Positions 22,799 to 31,769 of a stretch of 38,600 bases of DNA are shown piece by piece. Below the pieces are notes generated by a model, which was given only the letters and a program-made list of their open reading frames with translations, was not told the origin of the DNA and made no database searches. This DNA is from an uncultured Candidatus Actinomarina sp. (GTDB lineage: Bacteria > Actinomycetota > Acidimicrobiia > Actinomarinales > Actinomarinaceae), in assembly GCA_902510965.1 (NCBI GenBank), contig CABXDM010000007.1:1-38600 (forward strand), written 5' to 3'. Position 1 is the stretch's first letter. Every line of letters begins with the position of its first letter. Made by a program: the position numbers and the translations under genes.

Positions 22799-23077
22799 TT
22801 ACAGTAACTTAGATTCCATATCTAATAATTCACGTTTACGTTCCATACCTCCATCAGCACTATATCCACCTAATGAACCATCAGATCTAACAACTCTGTG
22901 GCAGGGAACCGCAGGAGCATAAGGATTTTGTGCACAGGCATTAGCTACTGCTCTAGAACTATTTGGTTTTCCAATTGCTAGAGCAATTTCTTTATAAGTT
23001 CTTGTTTTACCAGCAGGAATTTTTAGAAGCTCTTTCCAGACAGCTATTTGAAAATCTGTTCCTTCTAATTTAATCAT
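22799..23077 (-). CDS. Alkylguanine-DNA alkyltransferase, C-terminal domain only (Ogt/MGMT-like)
   Basis: 92 residues covering just the DNA-binding and active-site domain. It has FQIAVWKELLKIPAGKTRTY, the arginine finger in SSRAVANA, and VPCHRVVRSDGSLGGY with acceptor Cys59. The N-terminal domain of full-length MGMT (about 160-180 residues) is absent, as in stand-alone Ogt-type or ATL proteins. ATL proteins replace this cysteine (usually with Trp); here it is kept, so alkyl transfer remains possible. A TAGAAT box 7 nt before the ATG suggests an independent leaderless transcript. Confidence 0.9.
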   Translation of the reverse strand: MIKLEGTDFQIAVWKELLKIPAGKTRTYKEIALAIGKPNSSRAVANACAQNPYAPAVPCHRVVRSDGSLGGYSADGGMERKRELLDMESKLL

Positions 23078-23084
23078 TTTCTAT

Positions 23085-23090
23085 ATTCTA
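23085..23090 (-). promoter_or_regulatory. Candidate leaderless -10 box (TAGAAT, minus strand)
   Basis: TAGAAT lies 7 nt before the ATG at 23077. The rest of the 111-bp divergent gap (23078-23188) shows nothing else recognisable. Confidence 0.45.
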
Positions 23091-23176
23091 CTGTTCACGT
23101 ATGCCTATTACCGCTTAATAGCCTCGGTTACCTAAAGGGCTGTCCTCTAAATTCTTCATACTCTGGATATAGTGGC

Positions 23177-23182
23177 TAATCT
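23177..23182 (+). promoter_or_regulatory. Leaderless promoter -10 box (TAATCT)
   Basis: TAATCT ends 6 nt before the ATG at 23189. Confidence 0.5.
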
Positions 23183-23188
23183 AAAAGT

Positions 23189-24133
23189 ATGAAAGTATTC
23201 CTACAGGCACGAGGAAGCTATGAGACCCTCCTTACATTATCTAAATGGTCAGAACAGAATGACATTGAAAGAATAGGTCTTCCAGATCACTATATAGTTG
23301 GTAAACAGCGACATGATAAAAATGAGCCAACGCCAGCTCTGGACTTACTAACTGCAAGTGCTGGCTTAGTTAGAGATACAGAAAAAATGGTGTACTCCAT
23401 ACTGGTATCGCCTATAACATTTAGACATCCCAGCGTATTAGTCAAGATGGCTTCAACAATAAATGATATGGCAAAGGGTAGATTTCGATTAGGTGTTGGA
23501 ACTGGATGGTTGGAAATTGAGCATGATCTTTATGGCATACCTTTCCCAGATTTAAAAACTCGTTTTGAAATGCTTGAGGAGTCACTCATTTATATTAGAG
23601 AAGCACTTTCAGGAAATAATTACGGCTTTCAGGGAGAGTATTACCAACTTGAGCAGTTTCCAGTTGAACCGGCCGCCTTACAAGATATTCCGATCATTAT
23701 TGGTGGTGGTGGAAAAGTTAAAACTCCGACTTTAGCTGGAAAATATTCGGAAGAATTCAATATATATGCAGGACCTAAGGAGATATTGGCCAAGAGTATC
23801 TCATTGTTCAAAGAAGTTGCATCTGATAACGGGAGAGATTTAAAGAAACTTGAAATTACCACGGCCTGTCCTCCAGTCGTTGGTTTAACTAAAGAGGGCG
23901 TTGGAGCATCATTAACTGCAGCAGCTAAGGCATTAGCTCAAACTGAAGATGAGATAGCTAGTACCTGGAGGGAAAAAAATTATCTATTTGGTACACCAGA
24001 TGAAGTCGCATCAACTTTATCTATGTGGCAGGAAGTTGGCATTGAAGCTGTCTATCTACAACTATTGTCTCTTAAACAAGATCAGCGTAATGAAACGATA
24101 GATGTTATCAATAAAGCAGTAGATTTAATTTAA
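23189..24133 (+). CDS. Luciferase-like monooxygenase family (F420- or FMN-dependent) oxidoreductase
   Basis: 314 residues with the TIM-barrel landmarks of the LLM family: ERIGLPDHYIVG, the non-prolyl-cis segment YSILVSPITFRHPSVLVKMA, GRFRLGVGTGWLEIEHDLYG, the FEMLEESLIYIREAL helix, IPIIIGGGGKVKTPTLAGKY and a C-terminal LFGTPDEVASTLSMW. The GTGW-x5-E/H pattern is common in the F420-dependent actinobacterial branch, but cofactor choice is uncertain. Substrate unknown. It stands alone with its own leaderless-type promoter. Confidence 0.85.
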   Translation: MKVFLQARGSYETLLTLSKWSEQNDIERIGLPDHYIVGKQRHDKNEPTPALDLLTASAGLVRDTEKMVYSILVSPITFRHPSVLVKMASTINDMAKGRFRLGVGTGWLEIEHDLYGIPFPDLKTRFEMLEESLIYIREALSGNNYGFQGEYYQLEQFPVEPAALQDIPIIIGGGGKVKTPTLAGKYSEEFNIYAGPKEILAKSISLFKEVASDNGRDLKKLEITTACPPVVGLTKEGVGASLTAAAKALAQTEDEIASTWREKNYLFGTPDEVASTLSMWQEVGIEAVYLQLLSLKQDQRNETIDVINKAVDLI

Positions 24134-24198
24134 TCATCTAAGAATTACCTTTATGAAAGAAAGATTTTCTGTCTTACCTCTTTGCAATAATTATCTTA

Positions 24199-24240
24199 GA
24201 GCATTGAATGGACCTAAATTAATTTAGTAATTTAATGCTC
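24199..24240. repeat. Long AT-rich hairpin in the convergent gap
   Basis: GAGCATTGAAT pairs with ATTTAATGCTC (11 bp with one G-U if transcribed). Inside the loop is a perfect 12-bp palindrome, TAAATTAATTTA. It may stop or protect transcripts from both convergent genes. Confidence 0.6.
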
Positions 24241-24256
24241 ACCAGTCACTAAAGAT

Positions 24257-24314
24257 GTTGGTTAAATGTAGGTACTGCTTACCCTGTGCATACCCTTGTA
24301 GTACCTACACCAAC
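24257..24314. repeat. Two-part inverted repeat in the convergent gap
   Basis: GTAGGTACT and AGTACCTAC form a perfect 9-bp stem around a 23-nt loop. GTTGG and CCAAC extend it across an asymmetric 6:1 internal loop. A third inverted repeat, AAGTATG-A-CATACTT, follows at 24324-24338. The 258-bp gap 24134-24391 contains no gene that I can support. Confidence 0.65.
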
Positions 24315-24391
24315 TCTTTATGCAAGTATGACATACTTAAAAAGTGAGAAAATATTAGATGATATTTATAACTCTAAGGTGAAGAGTCAGA

Positions 24392-25201
24392 CTAACTAAA
24401 TCTTTCTTTTAAATCAGGGTCTATGTTTGCAAGAACTAAAGACTTGAAATCTTCATAGATAGATTTATTTGAAGCAATCAATAAATTTGAAGATACTGTC
24501 GGAAATGATTGATGTTCATCAACAACGATTCCACCTGCCTCTTTAAGGATAAGACTTGCGCCTAAAATATCCCAAGGCTTCATAAAATATTCGAAGTATC
24601 CATCAAATTTATTATCGGCAACCCAGCAAACATCTAGTGCCGCTGATCCAAACCTTCTTACTCCACCCGTCGTTTTGAGAATAGAGAGGAAGGTCTGTAT
24701 GTATTGCTCTCCAAACTCCAACCTGTCGTATGGGAAACCTGTGGCAATAATAGCTTTCTGAAATGATGTATCTTTTGTAACCTGTAATTTTTCAGAGTTT
24801 TTATACGCACCCTTATCTGCATATCCTTCATATAAGTTTTCTTGAAAAATATCATACACATAAGTTTGTACAGGTACTTTATTGATAAGTAGAGTGAGTG
24901 TGATTGCAACTTGTGGAATATTATTAGCATAATTCACAGTTCCATCCAGGGGATCAATTAACCATGATCTGCCATTGGAAGAGAGGACTTCATCTGATTC
25001 TTCTGAAATAATTCCATCCTCTGGAAAATATTTAGTTATAGCCTCTATGAGGATCTCTTCAGACTTAAGGTCTGCATTTGTTACTAAGTCAACAACTGCA
25101 TCTTTTGAATCAACAGTAAAGTCATTACGCATATCTTTTATGGTTTTGGCAGCATCCATGACAGCATTATTTAATTCATATATATCGAAAGAAGTATTCA
25201 T
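24392..25201 (-). CDS. Inositol monophosphatase-family phosphatase
   Basis: 269 residues with the three metal-binding motifs: IISEESD (Glu67/68), WLIDPLDGTVNY (Asp83 and Asp86), and FMKPWDILGASLILKEAGG (Asp211). These bind two or three Mg ions. Members act on inositol monophosphate, 3'-phosphoadenosine 5'-phosphate, fructose-1,6-bisphosphate or histidinol phosphate. It starts 2 nt after the ADH::Gfo/Idh fusion gene, so a sugar- or inositol-phosphate is the likely substrate. Confidence 0.9.
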   Translation of the reverse strand: MNTSFDIYELNNAVMDAAKTIKDMRNDFTVDSKDAVVDLVTNADLKSEEILIEAITKYFPEDGIISEESDEVLSSNGRSWLIDPLDGTVNYANNIPQVAITLTLLINKVPVQTYVYDIFQENLYEGYADKGAYKNSEKLQVTKDTSFQKAIIATGFPYDRLEFGEQYIQTFLSILKTTGGVRRFGSAALDVCWVADNKFDGYFEYFMKPWDILGASLILKEAGGIVVDEHQSFPTVSSNLLIASNKSIYEDFKSLVLANIDPDLKERFS

Positions 25202-25203
25202 AT

Positions 25204-27321
25204 CTATGAAAAAATACTGTGTTGAGATCCAGAATTCATATAATTCTGAGAATATATAGCTGCCTTAGCAACAGATTTTAATTCCAGCCATGTATATGGA
25301 TTATTTGACTCACCTTTTACGTATGTAAGAAATGTCTGTATTGACTCCTTATGTCCTTTACCCCTTGAGAAAACCTTACTTTTATCATCTGACTGCTCTA
25401 AGTATCGAAGCATTTGGAAGTCTTCCATTATGTAAGAATTTCCACCGCCATGAATCTCTATTCTCTCTTTAGCCAGTGATTGATTTGTTTCACTGAAATA
25501 TTGGATTGCAGCATGGGAGCCATTAGCAAAGTTAATATTGATAAATACTTGGTTATCCAAAGCAACATCATTCTCTTTATCCAAAGGTGATGATGCTGAA
25601 ATACTTTGTGGAAGTGAATCAAAAAGATATGAAGCTAAATCAATTGCATGAACTGCTTCACCAACTATTCTTCCTCCTCCGATTTCTTTAATGTTTGTCC
25701 AGTGATCTTTGTCTAAAGCAGGAACACTAAAACGGAAATTAATGCTGTTAGCTGGGGTACTGTTAAGTTTTGATTTTACAAACTGAGTTGCTTCAGCAAA
25801 TCGTCTGTTAAAACCTACAAATATTTTTGCATTTTCTGCATTGTACATTGCTTCTTCGATCTCAACTAAAGACTCAACTTCTAAAGCTAAAGGTTTTTCA
25901 ACATACACTGCTTTACCGGCATTAACAGCTTTAATAACTAGCTCTGCATGATTATGATGCTGAGTCAAAATAAATACTGCATCAATCTCCTCAGAATCAA
26001 TAATCTCACTCTCAGTGGAATATTTGTTGTCAATCTTAAAATTTCTAGAGAGTACTTCTGCACTTAATCCACCTGAAGAAGCAACGCCAATAACTTCACA
26101 CTCTCGTTTTAGGTCACGTAGGATTGGGAGAATTGTTGTAGAAGCAAAATTACCTGCTCCTATAATTCCTAATTTAATTTTTCCATTAGACGATGGTGTA
26201 GATGTGTCTGTCTTTTCGAAATCAAGCTTTGGTTCATTAGTAAGTTCATACCTAAGAACAATTGATAATGGTTTTTCATCTGATTCAAATTTTTCATATA
26301 TAGAAGGTGCATCTATAAAATCTATTTCCTCAGTAATCATGTCTGATAATGAAATTTGATTTGTTTGTAAAAGTTGCAAGAAAGCTGAAAAATTCCTGTT
26401 TTCTGTCCATCGAACATGTTCTATGGGATAATCATTCCCGAGAACTTCATACTGCTTATCATATCTACCGGGTCCATATGACTTAGAGACAACTAGTTCT
26501 AGTTCTTTATAGTAAAAATCATTTCTTGAGATATTAAGTGGAATATCACCTACAACTACAATTTTTGCTTTATTCCTAGCAATACGTGTCGCCACCTCTA
26601 TTGGTTCGTTACTCGAGGAGGCTGCTGTGATAATGACAGCATCAACATTTTCTGAATTAATAGATTTATCATTTATTGCATCATCAATAGAGGTATAAAA
26701 GTTATTTCTATCAAGAGTTCTTTTTTCATCTGGATCAACTCCAATGACTTCACACCCTTGAGCTTCCGCTAGTCTGCAAACTAACTGTCCAACAATCCCA
26801 AGACCAATCACAACTATTTTAGATCCAAGTGTTGTCTCTGAAAGCCTTAAACCATGTAAGGCAATGCTACCAAGTACTGTAAAGGCAGCTTCCTTTTCAG
26901 AAGTATCGTCGGGGATTCGAGAGCATAAATTTTGATTGACTGCGACATATTCTGCATGACTACCATTTGAAACAACTTTATCTCCAACATGAAAGTCTTT
27001 CACATTTTTACCTGCTTGAATTACTTCTCCACAAGAGCTGTAGCCAAGCTGTAGCGGCAATACATTTTTTGGAAATACAGCCTCAATGACAGCACCTAAT
27101 CCCTCTTTTTTCAATAGGTCCAAACCTTTACTGATATTTGAAGAATCCTGAAGCTTATCAGTAACAGTTTTATTTGCAGACTCAATTGAAGCTAATTCAG
27201 TACCAGAAGATACAACAGAGTAATAATTTTTTATAAGAACTTCATTCGGTCCTGGCTGTGGAATTGGTGTATCCCAAATAACAGGAACCGGATTATTTCT
27301 TTCAACGACCAACTGTTTCAT
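25204..27321 (-). CDS. Fused zinc-type alcohol dehydrogenase and Gfo/Idh/MocA oxidoreductase
   Basis: 705 residues in two enzymes. Residues 1-355 are an MDR/alcohol-dehydrogenase-like domain: PGPNEVLIKNYYSVVSSGTE, YSSCGEVIQAG, VGDKV, NAD site VVIGLGIVGQLVCRLAEAQG. Classical catalytic zinc ligands are not obvious. After a Thr/Ser/Pro linker, residues ~377-705 are a Gfo/Idh/MocA domain: IGIIGAGNFASTTILP-like NAD site, AVYVEKPLALE with its conserved Lys-Pro, and GGGRIVGEAVHAIDLASYL with the catalytic His. This architecture is known in bacterial glycan and surface-sugar loci, where it probably oxidises and reduces a nucleotide sugar or glycoside. It has AAGGTGA 7-8 nt before its ATG and lies 26 nt after birA. 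Confidence 0.9.
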   Translation of the reverse strand: MKQLVVERNNPVPVIWDTPIPQPGPNEVLIKNYYSVVSSGTELASIESANKTVTDKLQDSSNISKGLDLLKKEGLGAVIEAVFPKNVLPLQLGYSSCGEVIQAGKNVKDFHVGDKVVSNGSHAEYVAVNQNLCSRIPDDTSEKEAAFTVLGSIALHGLRLSETTLGSKIVVIGLGIVGQLVCRLAEAQGCEVIGVDPDEKRTLDRNNFYTSIDDAINDKSINSENVDAVIITAASSSNEPIEVATRIARNKAKIVVVGDIPLNISRNDFYYKELELVVSKSYGPGRYDKQYEVLGNDYPIEHVRWTENRNFSAFLQLLQTNQISLSDMITEEIDFIDAPSIYEKFESDEKPLSIVLRYELTNEPKLDFEKTDTSTPSSNGKIKLGIIGAGNFASTTILPILRDLKRECEVIGVASSGGLSAEVLSRNFKIDNKYSTESEIIDSEEIDAVFILTQHHNHAELVIKAVNAGKAVYVEKPLALEVESLVEIEEAMYNAENAKIFVGFNRRFAEATQFVKSKLNSTPANSINFRFSVPALDKDHWTNIKEIGGGRIVGEAVHAIDLASYLFDSLPQSISASSPLDKENDVALDNQVFININFANGSHAAIQYFSETNQSLAKERIEIHGGGNSYIMEDFQMLRYLEQSDDKSKVFSRGKGHKESIQTFLTYVKGESNNPYTWLELKSVAKAAIYSQNYMNSGSQHSIFS

Positions 27322-27347
27322 TTAATAATCACCTTTAATAATGATAC

Positions 27348-28004
27348 TTACTTCACTTCTGATATTAAGGGTGAGGTCAAATTAATCATCTCACCTGAAA
27401 TGGTTTCAACAGATAAAGAACCATCAAAATTTACATCTCTTGCCCAGCCTCGACCTTCTGGATACTCTATAAGTTTTCCTAAGGTTGCGAGTTTTTTCTT
27501 GTACTCACTTAGGTCAAAACTGTTTTTTTGAATGGTATTTAGAGTTAGTTCTGCCCAATCTAGAGCATGATTATTCAAAATCTGACCATCAAGTTTTTCT
27601 GTATAAATTCCTGAAGCATTGGGTAATTTTGGATTCTCCCAAAAATAATTTATACCCATTCCAATACATATTTTACTATCTTTCTCCTCAACTAAAATAC
27701 CGCCAACTTTCGCATCATTGAATAAGATATCATTTGGCCATTTCAGATGTAGATCGATATTGCTTACTGTCTCCAGATATGAATAACCTGAAATAAGGGG
27801 AATTAATGTTTTTATAAAATCTTGAGGTACTTCATTAAAAACCAAAGAACAGGCAAGAGCTTGATCGGCATTTTCCCAATCTCTATTATCGGTACCTCTC
27901 CCTTTTTCTTGAAAATAACTAACTACAAGGAGAGGTTCTTGTTCGAAATTCTCTAGCGCGTAATCCTGCGTATTGTCTATAGAATCAAAAAAAACTGCTT
28001 TCAT
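27348..28004 (-). CDS. birA: Biotin-[acetyl-CoA carboxylase] ligase, catalytic type without HTH
   Basis: 218 residues consisting only of the ligase domain. It has SIDNTQDYA, QEKGRGTDNRDWENADQALA (biotinyl-AMP loop), and KWPNDILFNDAKVGGILVEE with the catalytic lysine. A short C-terminal SH3-like part is present. Without the N-terminal winged helix of E. coli BirA it cannot repress biotin genes. It is divergent from the carboxylase operon whose BCCP domain is its substrate. Confidence 0.92.
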   Translation of the reverse strand: MKAVFFDSIDNTQDYALENFEQEPLLVVSYFQEKGRGTDNRDWENADQALACSLVFNEVPQDFIKTLIPLISGYSYLETVSNIDLHLKWPNDILFNDAKVGGILVEEKDSKICIGMGINYFWENPKLPNASGIYTEKLDGQILNNHALDWAELTLNTIQKNSFDLSEYKKKLATLGKLIEYPEGRGWARDVNFDGSLSVETISGEMINLTSPLISEVK

Positions 28005-28069
28005 TGTGTTACTTCTTTACATATATATAGGTCAAATACTTACACTAACAATAAACAGGAAAGACTGGC

Positions 28070-29557
28070 ATGTCAGACGAAAATTTAGCTGAAATAAGGG
28101 ATGAACGAGCTAAAAAGGTTCAACACCCAAAGGGTAAATTAACAGCCTATGAAAGAATACATCTTGTACTAGACGAGAATTCTTTCAGTGAAATAGATGA
28201 GAACGTATCCTCTGAAGCAAATCCTAGTGGTGAAGCTGTTATTACTGGTTCTGGAACAATTCATGGAAGGCCTGTCTATATATATTCTGAAGATTTCTCC
28301 ATTATGGGAGGAAGCTTAGGTGAGATAGTAGCTAAAAAAATTCTTCGAGTTATGGATCTGGCTTTAGAAGCAAGAGCTCCAATTATTGGTATAAAAGATT
28401 CAGGTGGTGCACGTATCCAAGAAGGAATTTCTTCTCTGTATGGATATGCTCAGATATTTAAAAAGAATGTACAAGCTTCCGGAAAAATTCCACAGATTTC
28501 TGTCATTGTTGGACCTTCAGCCGGTGGAGCTGTCTACAGCCCCGCTCTTACTGATTTCATTTTTCAGGTAAAAGATATTGGTCAACTTTATGTAACAGGG
28601 CCAGCTGTTGTTAAAACAGTAACGGGTGAAGATGTAAGTTTTGAGGAACTTGGCGGAATAGAAGCCCATGGAACACTTTCAGGTGTAAGCCATCAAATTT
28701 GCGAAGACGAACAACAAGCATTTGATGAAGTACGATATCTTCTCAGTTTCTTACCTCAGTCTGCTGAACAAAAACCCCCAGTATTTATTACTGAAGATGA
28801 TACGGAAAAAAATGTTGATATCTTAGATTCTTTTATTCCTGAAAACAGAAATCAACCATATGACATGAATGACATCATTAATAATATTGTGGATGATGGT
28901 GAACAGTATCCAATTCACGCAAACTATGCATTAAATATCATCACAACACTGGCAAGAATGAATGGAAACACTATTGGAGTTATAGCCAATCAGCCATTAG
29001 AAGTTGCCGGAGTATTAGATATTGATTCGTCTGAGAAAGCTGCTCGATTTGTACGTTTTTGTGATGCTTTCAACATACCTCTGCTCACACTCGTAGACGT
29101 ACCAGGTTTTCTTCCAGGAGTAGAACAAGAACACGGAGGCATTATAAAAAGTGGTGCAAAATTATTATATGCATACTCAGAAGCAACAGTTGCACGAGTC
29201 TGTGTGGTTGTTAGAAAAGCATATGGTGGTGCTTATATTGTTATGGACTCCATGGGACTAGGAGCAGATAAGTTGTTTGCATGGCCAAGTGCTGAAATTG
29301 CTGTGATGGGAGCCGAGGGCGCTGTTGATATAATTCATAAAAAAGAAATCAAAGAAGCTGCTGATAAAGATGTCTTAAAAGAGCAGCTTGTAAATGAATA
29401 TAATGAAAAATTTAGCAACCCAGATATTGCTGCAAAACTTGGATTAGTAGATAAGATAATTAAACCAAGTGAAACGAGAAAAGTTGTTACTGAAGCTTTT
29501 AAAGAGCTTGTAAATAAAACTAACTTAGGAGATAAGCATGGAAACATTCCCCTCTAA
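28070..29557 (+). CDS. accD: Acyl-CoA carboxylase beta (carboxyltransferase) subunit, probably acetyl-CoA carboxylase
   Basis: 495 residues, shorter at the N-terminus than the ~520-530 of PccB/AccD5. KLTAYERIHLVLDENSF opens the crotonase-type N domain; GPSAGGAVYSPALTDF and YGGAYIVMDSMGLGADK give the oxyanion-hole loops. In this last motif position 390 is Ile. As I recall, acetyl-CoA-preferring subunits have Ile and propionyl-CoA-specific PccB has Asp here, so acetyl-CoA is favoured. It transfers CO2 from carboxybiotin (see 30081-31769) to make malonyl-CoA for the Fab genes downstream. AGGAAAG lies 6 nt before the ATG. Confidence 0.9.
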   Translation: MSDENLAEIRDERAKKVQHPKGKLTAYERIHLVLDENSFSEIDENVSSEANPSGEAVITGSGTIHGRPVYIYSEDFSIMGGSLGEIVAKKILRVMDLALEARAPIIGIKDSGGARIQEGISSLYGYAQIFKKNVQASGKIPQISVIVGPSAGGAVYSPALTDFIFQVKDIGQLYVTGPAVVKTVTGEDVSFEELGGIEAHGTLSGVSHQICEDEQQAFDEVRYLLSFLPQSAEQKPPVFITEDDTEKNVDILDSFIPENRNQPYDMNDIINNIVDDGEQYPIHANYALNIITTLARMNGNTIGVIANQPLEVAGVLDIDSSEKAARFVRFCDAFNIPLLTLVDVPGFLPGVEQEHGGIIKSGAKLLYAYSEATVARVCVVVRKAYGGAYIVMDSMGLGADKLFAWPSAEIAVMGAEGAVDIIHKKEIKEAADKDVLKEQLVNEYNEKFSNPDIAAKLGLVDKIIKPSETRKVVTEAFKELVNKTNLGDKHGNIPL

Positions 29558-30077
29558 AAATATTGCCATTACCTGGGTTGAAAAAGGCTCTCTTGCGAGA
29601 AACTTATTTCTATCTTTTGGTTTCGCAATAGTCACTGCACTTAGTGCACAAATCAGAATAGAGCTTCCCATTACACCTGTTCCAATCACAGCACAAACAT
29701 TTGTTGTTATTTTAGCTGGCCTATTACTAGGCAGTACGTTTGGCTCACTCAGTATGTTGATGTATCTATTTACAGGTTTAGCTGGTCTTCCGTTTTTTTC
29801 AGGTAGCGTTGCAGGTCTTGCAATCTTAAAAAGTCCAACGATTGGTTATATTATTGGCTTCTTTTTAGCTGCCCAAATCGTAGGTAGGCTATCACATACT
29901 CCTTTGCTTGCAATAGTTCTAGGAACCGGAATGATATATTTAAGTGGTGTTTTTGGTCTTACGCTCATATTAAATCTCTCATTTATTGAAGCTTTTACAA
30001 TTGGGGTTATCCCATTCCTAATAGGTGATTTGATAAAAGCATTTGCTGCAGTCTTGATTGCGTACAAAATAAAATAA
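29538..30077 (+). CDS. bioY: BioY biotin transporter (ECF S component)
   Basis: 179 residues with about six helices and the BioY signatures: AQIRIELPITPVPITAQTF (biotin site), LLLGSTFGSLSMLMYLFTG and GLAGLPFF, then PTIGYIIGFF. It imports biotin; no EcfA/EcfT genes are in view, so it either shares an ECF module encoded elsewhere or works alone. The start overlaps the carboxyltransferase gene by 20 nt with AGGAG 6 nt upstream. Placing biotin uptake between the two carboxylase subunits ties supply directly to demand. Confidence 0.95.
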   Translation: METFPSKNIAITWVEKGSLARNLFLSFGFAIVTALSAQIRIELPITPVPITAQTFVVILAGLLLGSTFGSLSMLMYLFTGLAGLPFFSGSVAGLAILKSPTIGYIIGFFLAAQIVGRLSHTPLLAIVLGTGMIYLSGVFGLTLILNLSFIEAFTIGVIPFLIGDLIKAFAAVLIAYKIK

Positions 30078-30080
30078 CTC

Positions 30081-31769
30081 ATGACACAGAAAAGACTTCT
30101 TATTGCAAACCGAGGTGAAATAGCTCTTCGTATAATCCGTTCTGCTAAAGAAATGGATTTACATACAATTGCTGTTTATTCAGATGTAGACACTGACTCA
30201 CTACATGTAAAGAGAGCAGACGAATCATATTATCTTGGTGGATCTCTCCCAGCAGAAAGCTACAGAAATATTAAGTCACTAATGAAGGCTATAGAGGAAA
30301 CCAACGCAGATTTAGTACATCCAGGATATGGATTTCTTGCTGAAAATGCTGATTTTGCAAAAGCAGTTCAAAAAAAAGGCGTCACATGGATAGGTCCCAA
30401 CGCAGAAACAATAAAATCAATGGGCGACAAAATCGAATCACGTAAATTGATTTCTAAAGCAGGATTACAACCAGTTCCAGGACAATTAAAACCATCCAGG
30501 ACTAAAAGAGAAGCATTAAAAGACGCTAATAAATTTGGCTATCCAGTCGCCTTAAAGGCGGCTCACGGTGGTGGTGGTAAAGGGTTACGAATTGTCAAGA
30601 ATGATGATGAGTTGGATGAAAACTTTGAAATTGTAAAAAGAGAGAGCGAAGCATATTTTGGTTCAGACCAGGTTTATGTTGAGAAATTTATTAAACCAGC
30701 AAGACATGTTGAAACTCAAATTCTCAGTGATAAATTTGGAAATCACATCTACTTAGGAGAGAGAGATTGCTCTCTGCAAAGAAGAAATCAAAAACTCATT
30801 GAAGAAAGCCCCCCAATTTGGCTTTCAGAGTATGGGCAGGAAAAACTCAGAGAAGCAACTATGAAAATTGCTAAAACTTCTAATTATATTAATGCTGGAA
30901 CGGTTGAGTTTTTGGCAGATGCAGATGAAAATTTTTACTTTCTTGAGATGAATACAAGATTACAAGTGGAGCATACCGTGACAGAAATGCGATATGGAAT
31001 TGATATCGTTAAAGAGCAAATAAAGATTGCTCTTGGTAACTCCCTCGAGGATTTTGTTGTTGAACCAAGAGGACACAGTATTGAATTTAGAATTAATGCG
31101 GAAGATCCAAATAATAATTTCTTACCCACTCCAGGAACCATTACTGAGTACAGAGAACCTATGGGTAATGGAGTACGTGTAGATGGATGGGTTAAAACGG
31201 GAACCGCAATCTCACACTTTTATGACAACTTAATTGCAAAATTGATTGTTTGGGGTGTTTCAAGAGAAGAGGCTTTATCTAAAGGACAACGTTGTTTAGA
31301 GGAATATATTGTCGGAGGAATACCTACAACAATCAATGTGTTGTCTGATGTCCTTAAAACTAAAGAATTTAAAGAGGGCAGAATACATGTTAAGTTTTTA
31401 GAGGAAAACTTTAAGATTAAAGAAATAGAGGAAGAGATTTCAACCGACAGACCAAGTAAAGTAAATATCTCCTTAGATGAGACAGGATCTCCAACTCTAG
31501 CTCCCCAACCACCCAAAAAAATAGGTATGGACCTCACGGGAAGTATCAAAAATCCTGGAATAGTAACGGCAGGAATGCAGGGTACAATCATGGACACTAT
31601 GACCAAAAAAGGGAAAAAAGTTAAAAAAGGAGACTCACTGTTTGTCTTAGAAGCAATGAAAATGGAAAATGTGATTACTGCCCCAATCAACGGAACTATT
31701 AAGGAATTTAATATAAAAAAAGGTCAGCCTGTAAATAAAGGTGACGTACTTGTTGAAATAGAGTTGTAA
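30081..31769 (+). CDS. Acyl-CoA carboxylase alpha subunit (biotin carboxylase-BCCP fusion)
   Basis: 562 residues. Residues 1-450 are biotin carboxylase: LLIANRGEIALRIIRSAKE, HPGYGFLAENADFA, the ATP glycine loop AAHGGGGKGLRIV, GERDCSLQRRNQKLIEESPP and EMNTRLQVEHTVTE. A linker rich in Ser/Pro follows, then a BCCP domain with FVLEAMKMENVITAP and biotin-accepting Lys527. This BC-BCCP fusion is the actinobacterial AccA3 type (usually ~590-660 residues; this one is short). It starts 3 nt after bioY and its stop overlaps acpS by 1 nt. Confidence 0.95.
   Translation: MTQKRLLIANRGEIALRIIRSAKEMDLHTIAVYSDVDTDSLHVKRADESYYLGGSLPAESYRNIKSLMKAIEETNADLVHPGYGFLAENADFAKAVQKKGVTWIGPNAETIKSMGDKIESRKLISKAGLQPVPGQLKPSRTKREALKDANKFGYPVALKAAHGGGGKGLRIVKNDDELDENFEIVKRESEAYFGSDQVYVEKFIKPARHVETQILSDKFGNHIYLGERDCSLQRRNQKLIEESPPIWLSEYGQEKLREATMKIAKTSNYINAGTVEFLADADENFYFLEMNTRLQVEHTVTEMRYGIDIVKEQIKIALGNSLEDFVVEPRGHSIEFRINAEDPNNNFLPTPGTITEYREPMGNGVRVDGWVKTGTAISHFYDNLIAKLIVWGVSREEALSKGQRCLEEYIVGGIPTTINVLSDVLKTKEFKEGRIHVKFLEENFKIKEIEEEISTDRPSKVNISLDETGSPTLAPQPPKKIGMDLTGSIKNPGIVTAGMQGTIMDTMTKKGKKVKKGDSLFVLEAMKMENVITAPINGTIKEFNIKKGQPVNKGDVLVEIEL

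Noticed and set aside
24134-24391. A tRNA or known riboswitch in the hairpin-rich gap
   Set aside because: No cloverleaf, anticodon arm or conserved TPsiC-like sequence is visible, and the gap lies downstream of both genes, so a 5' riboswitch makes no sense.
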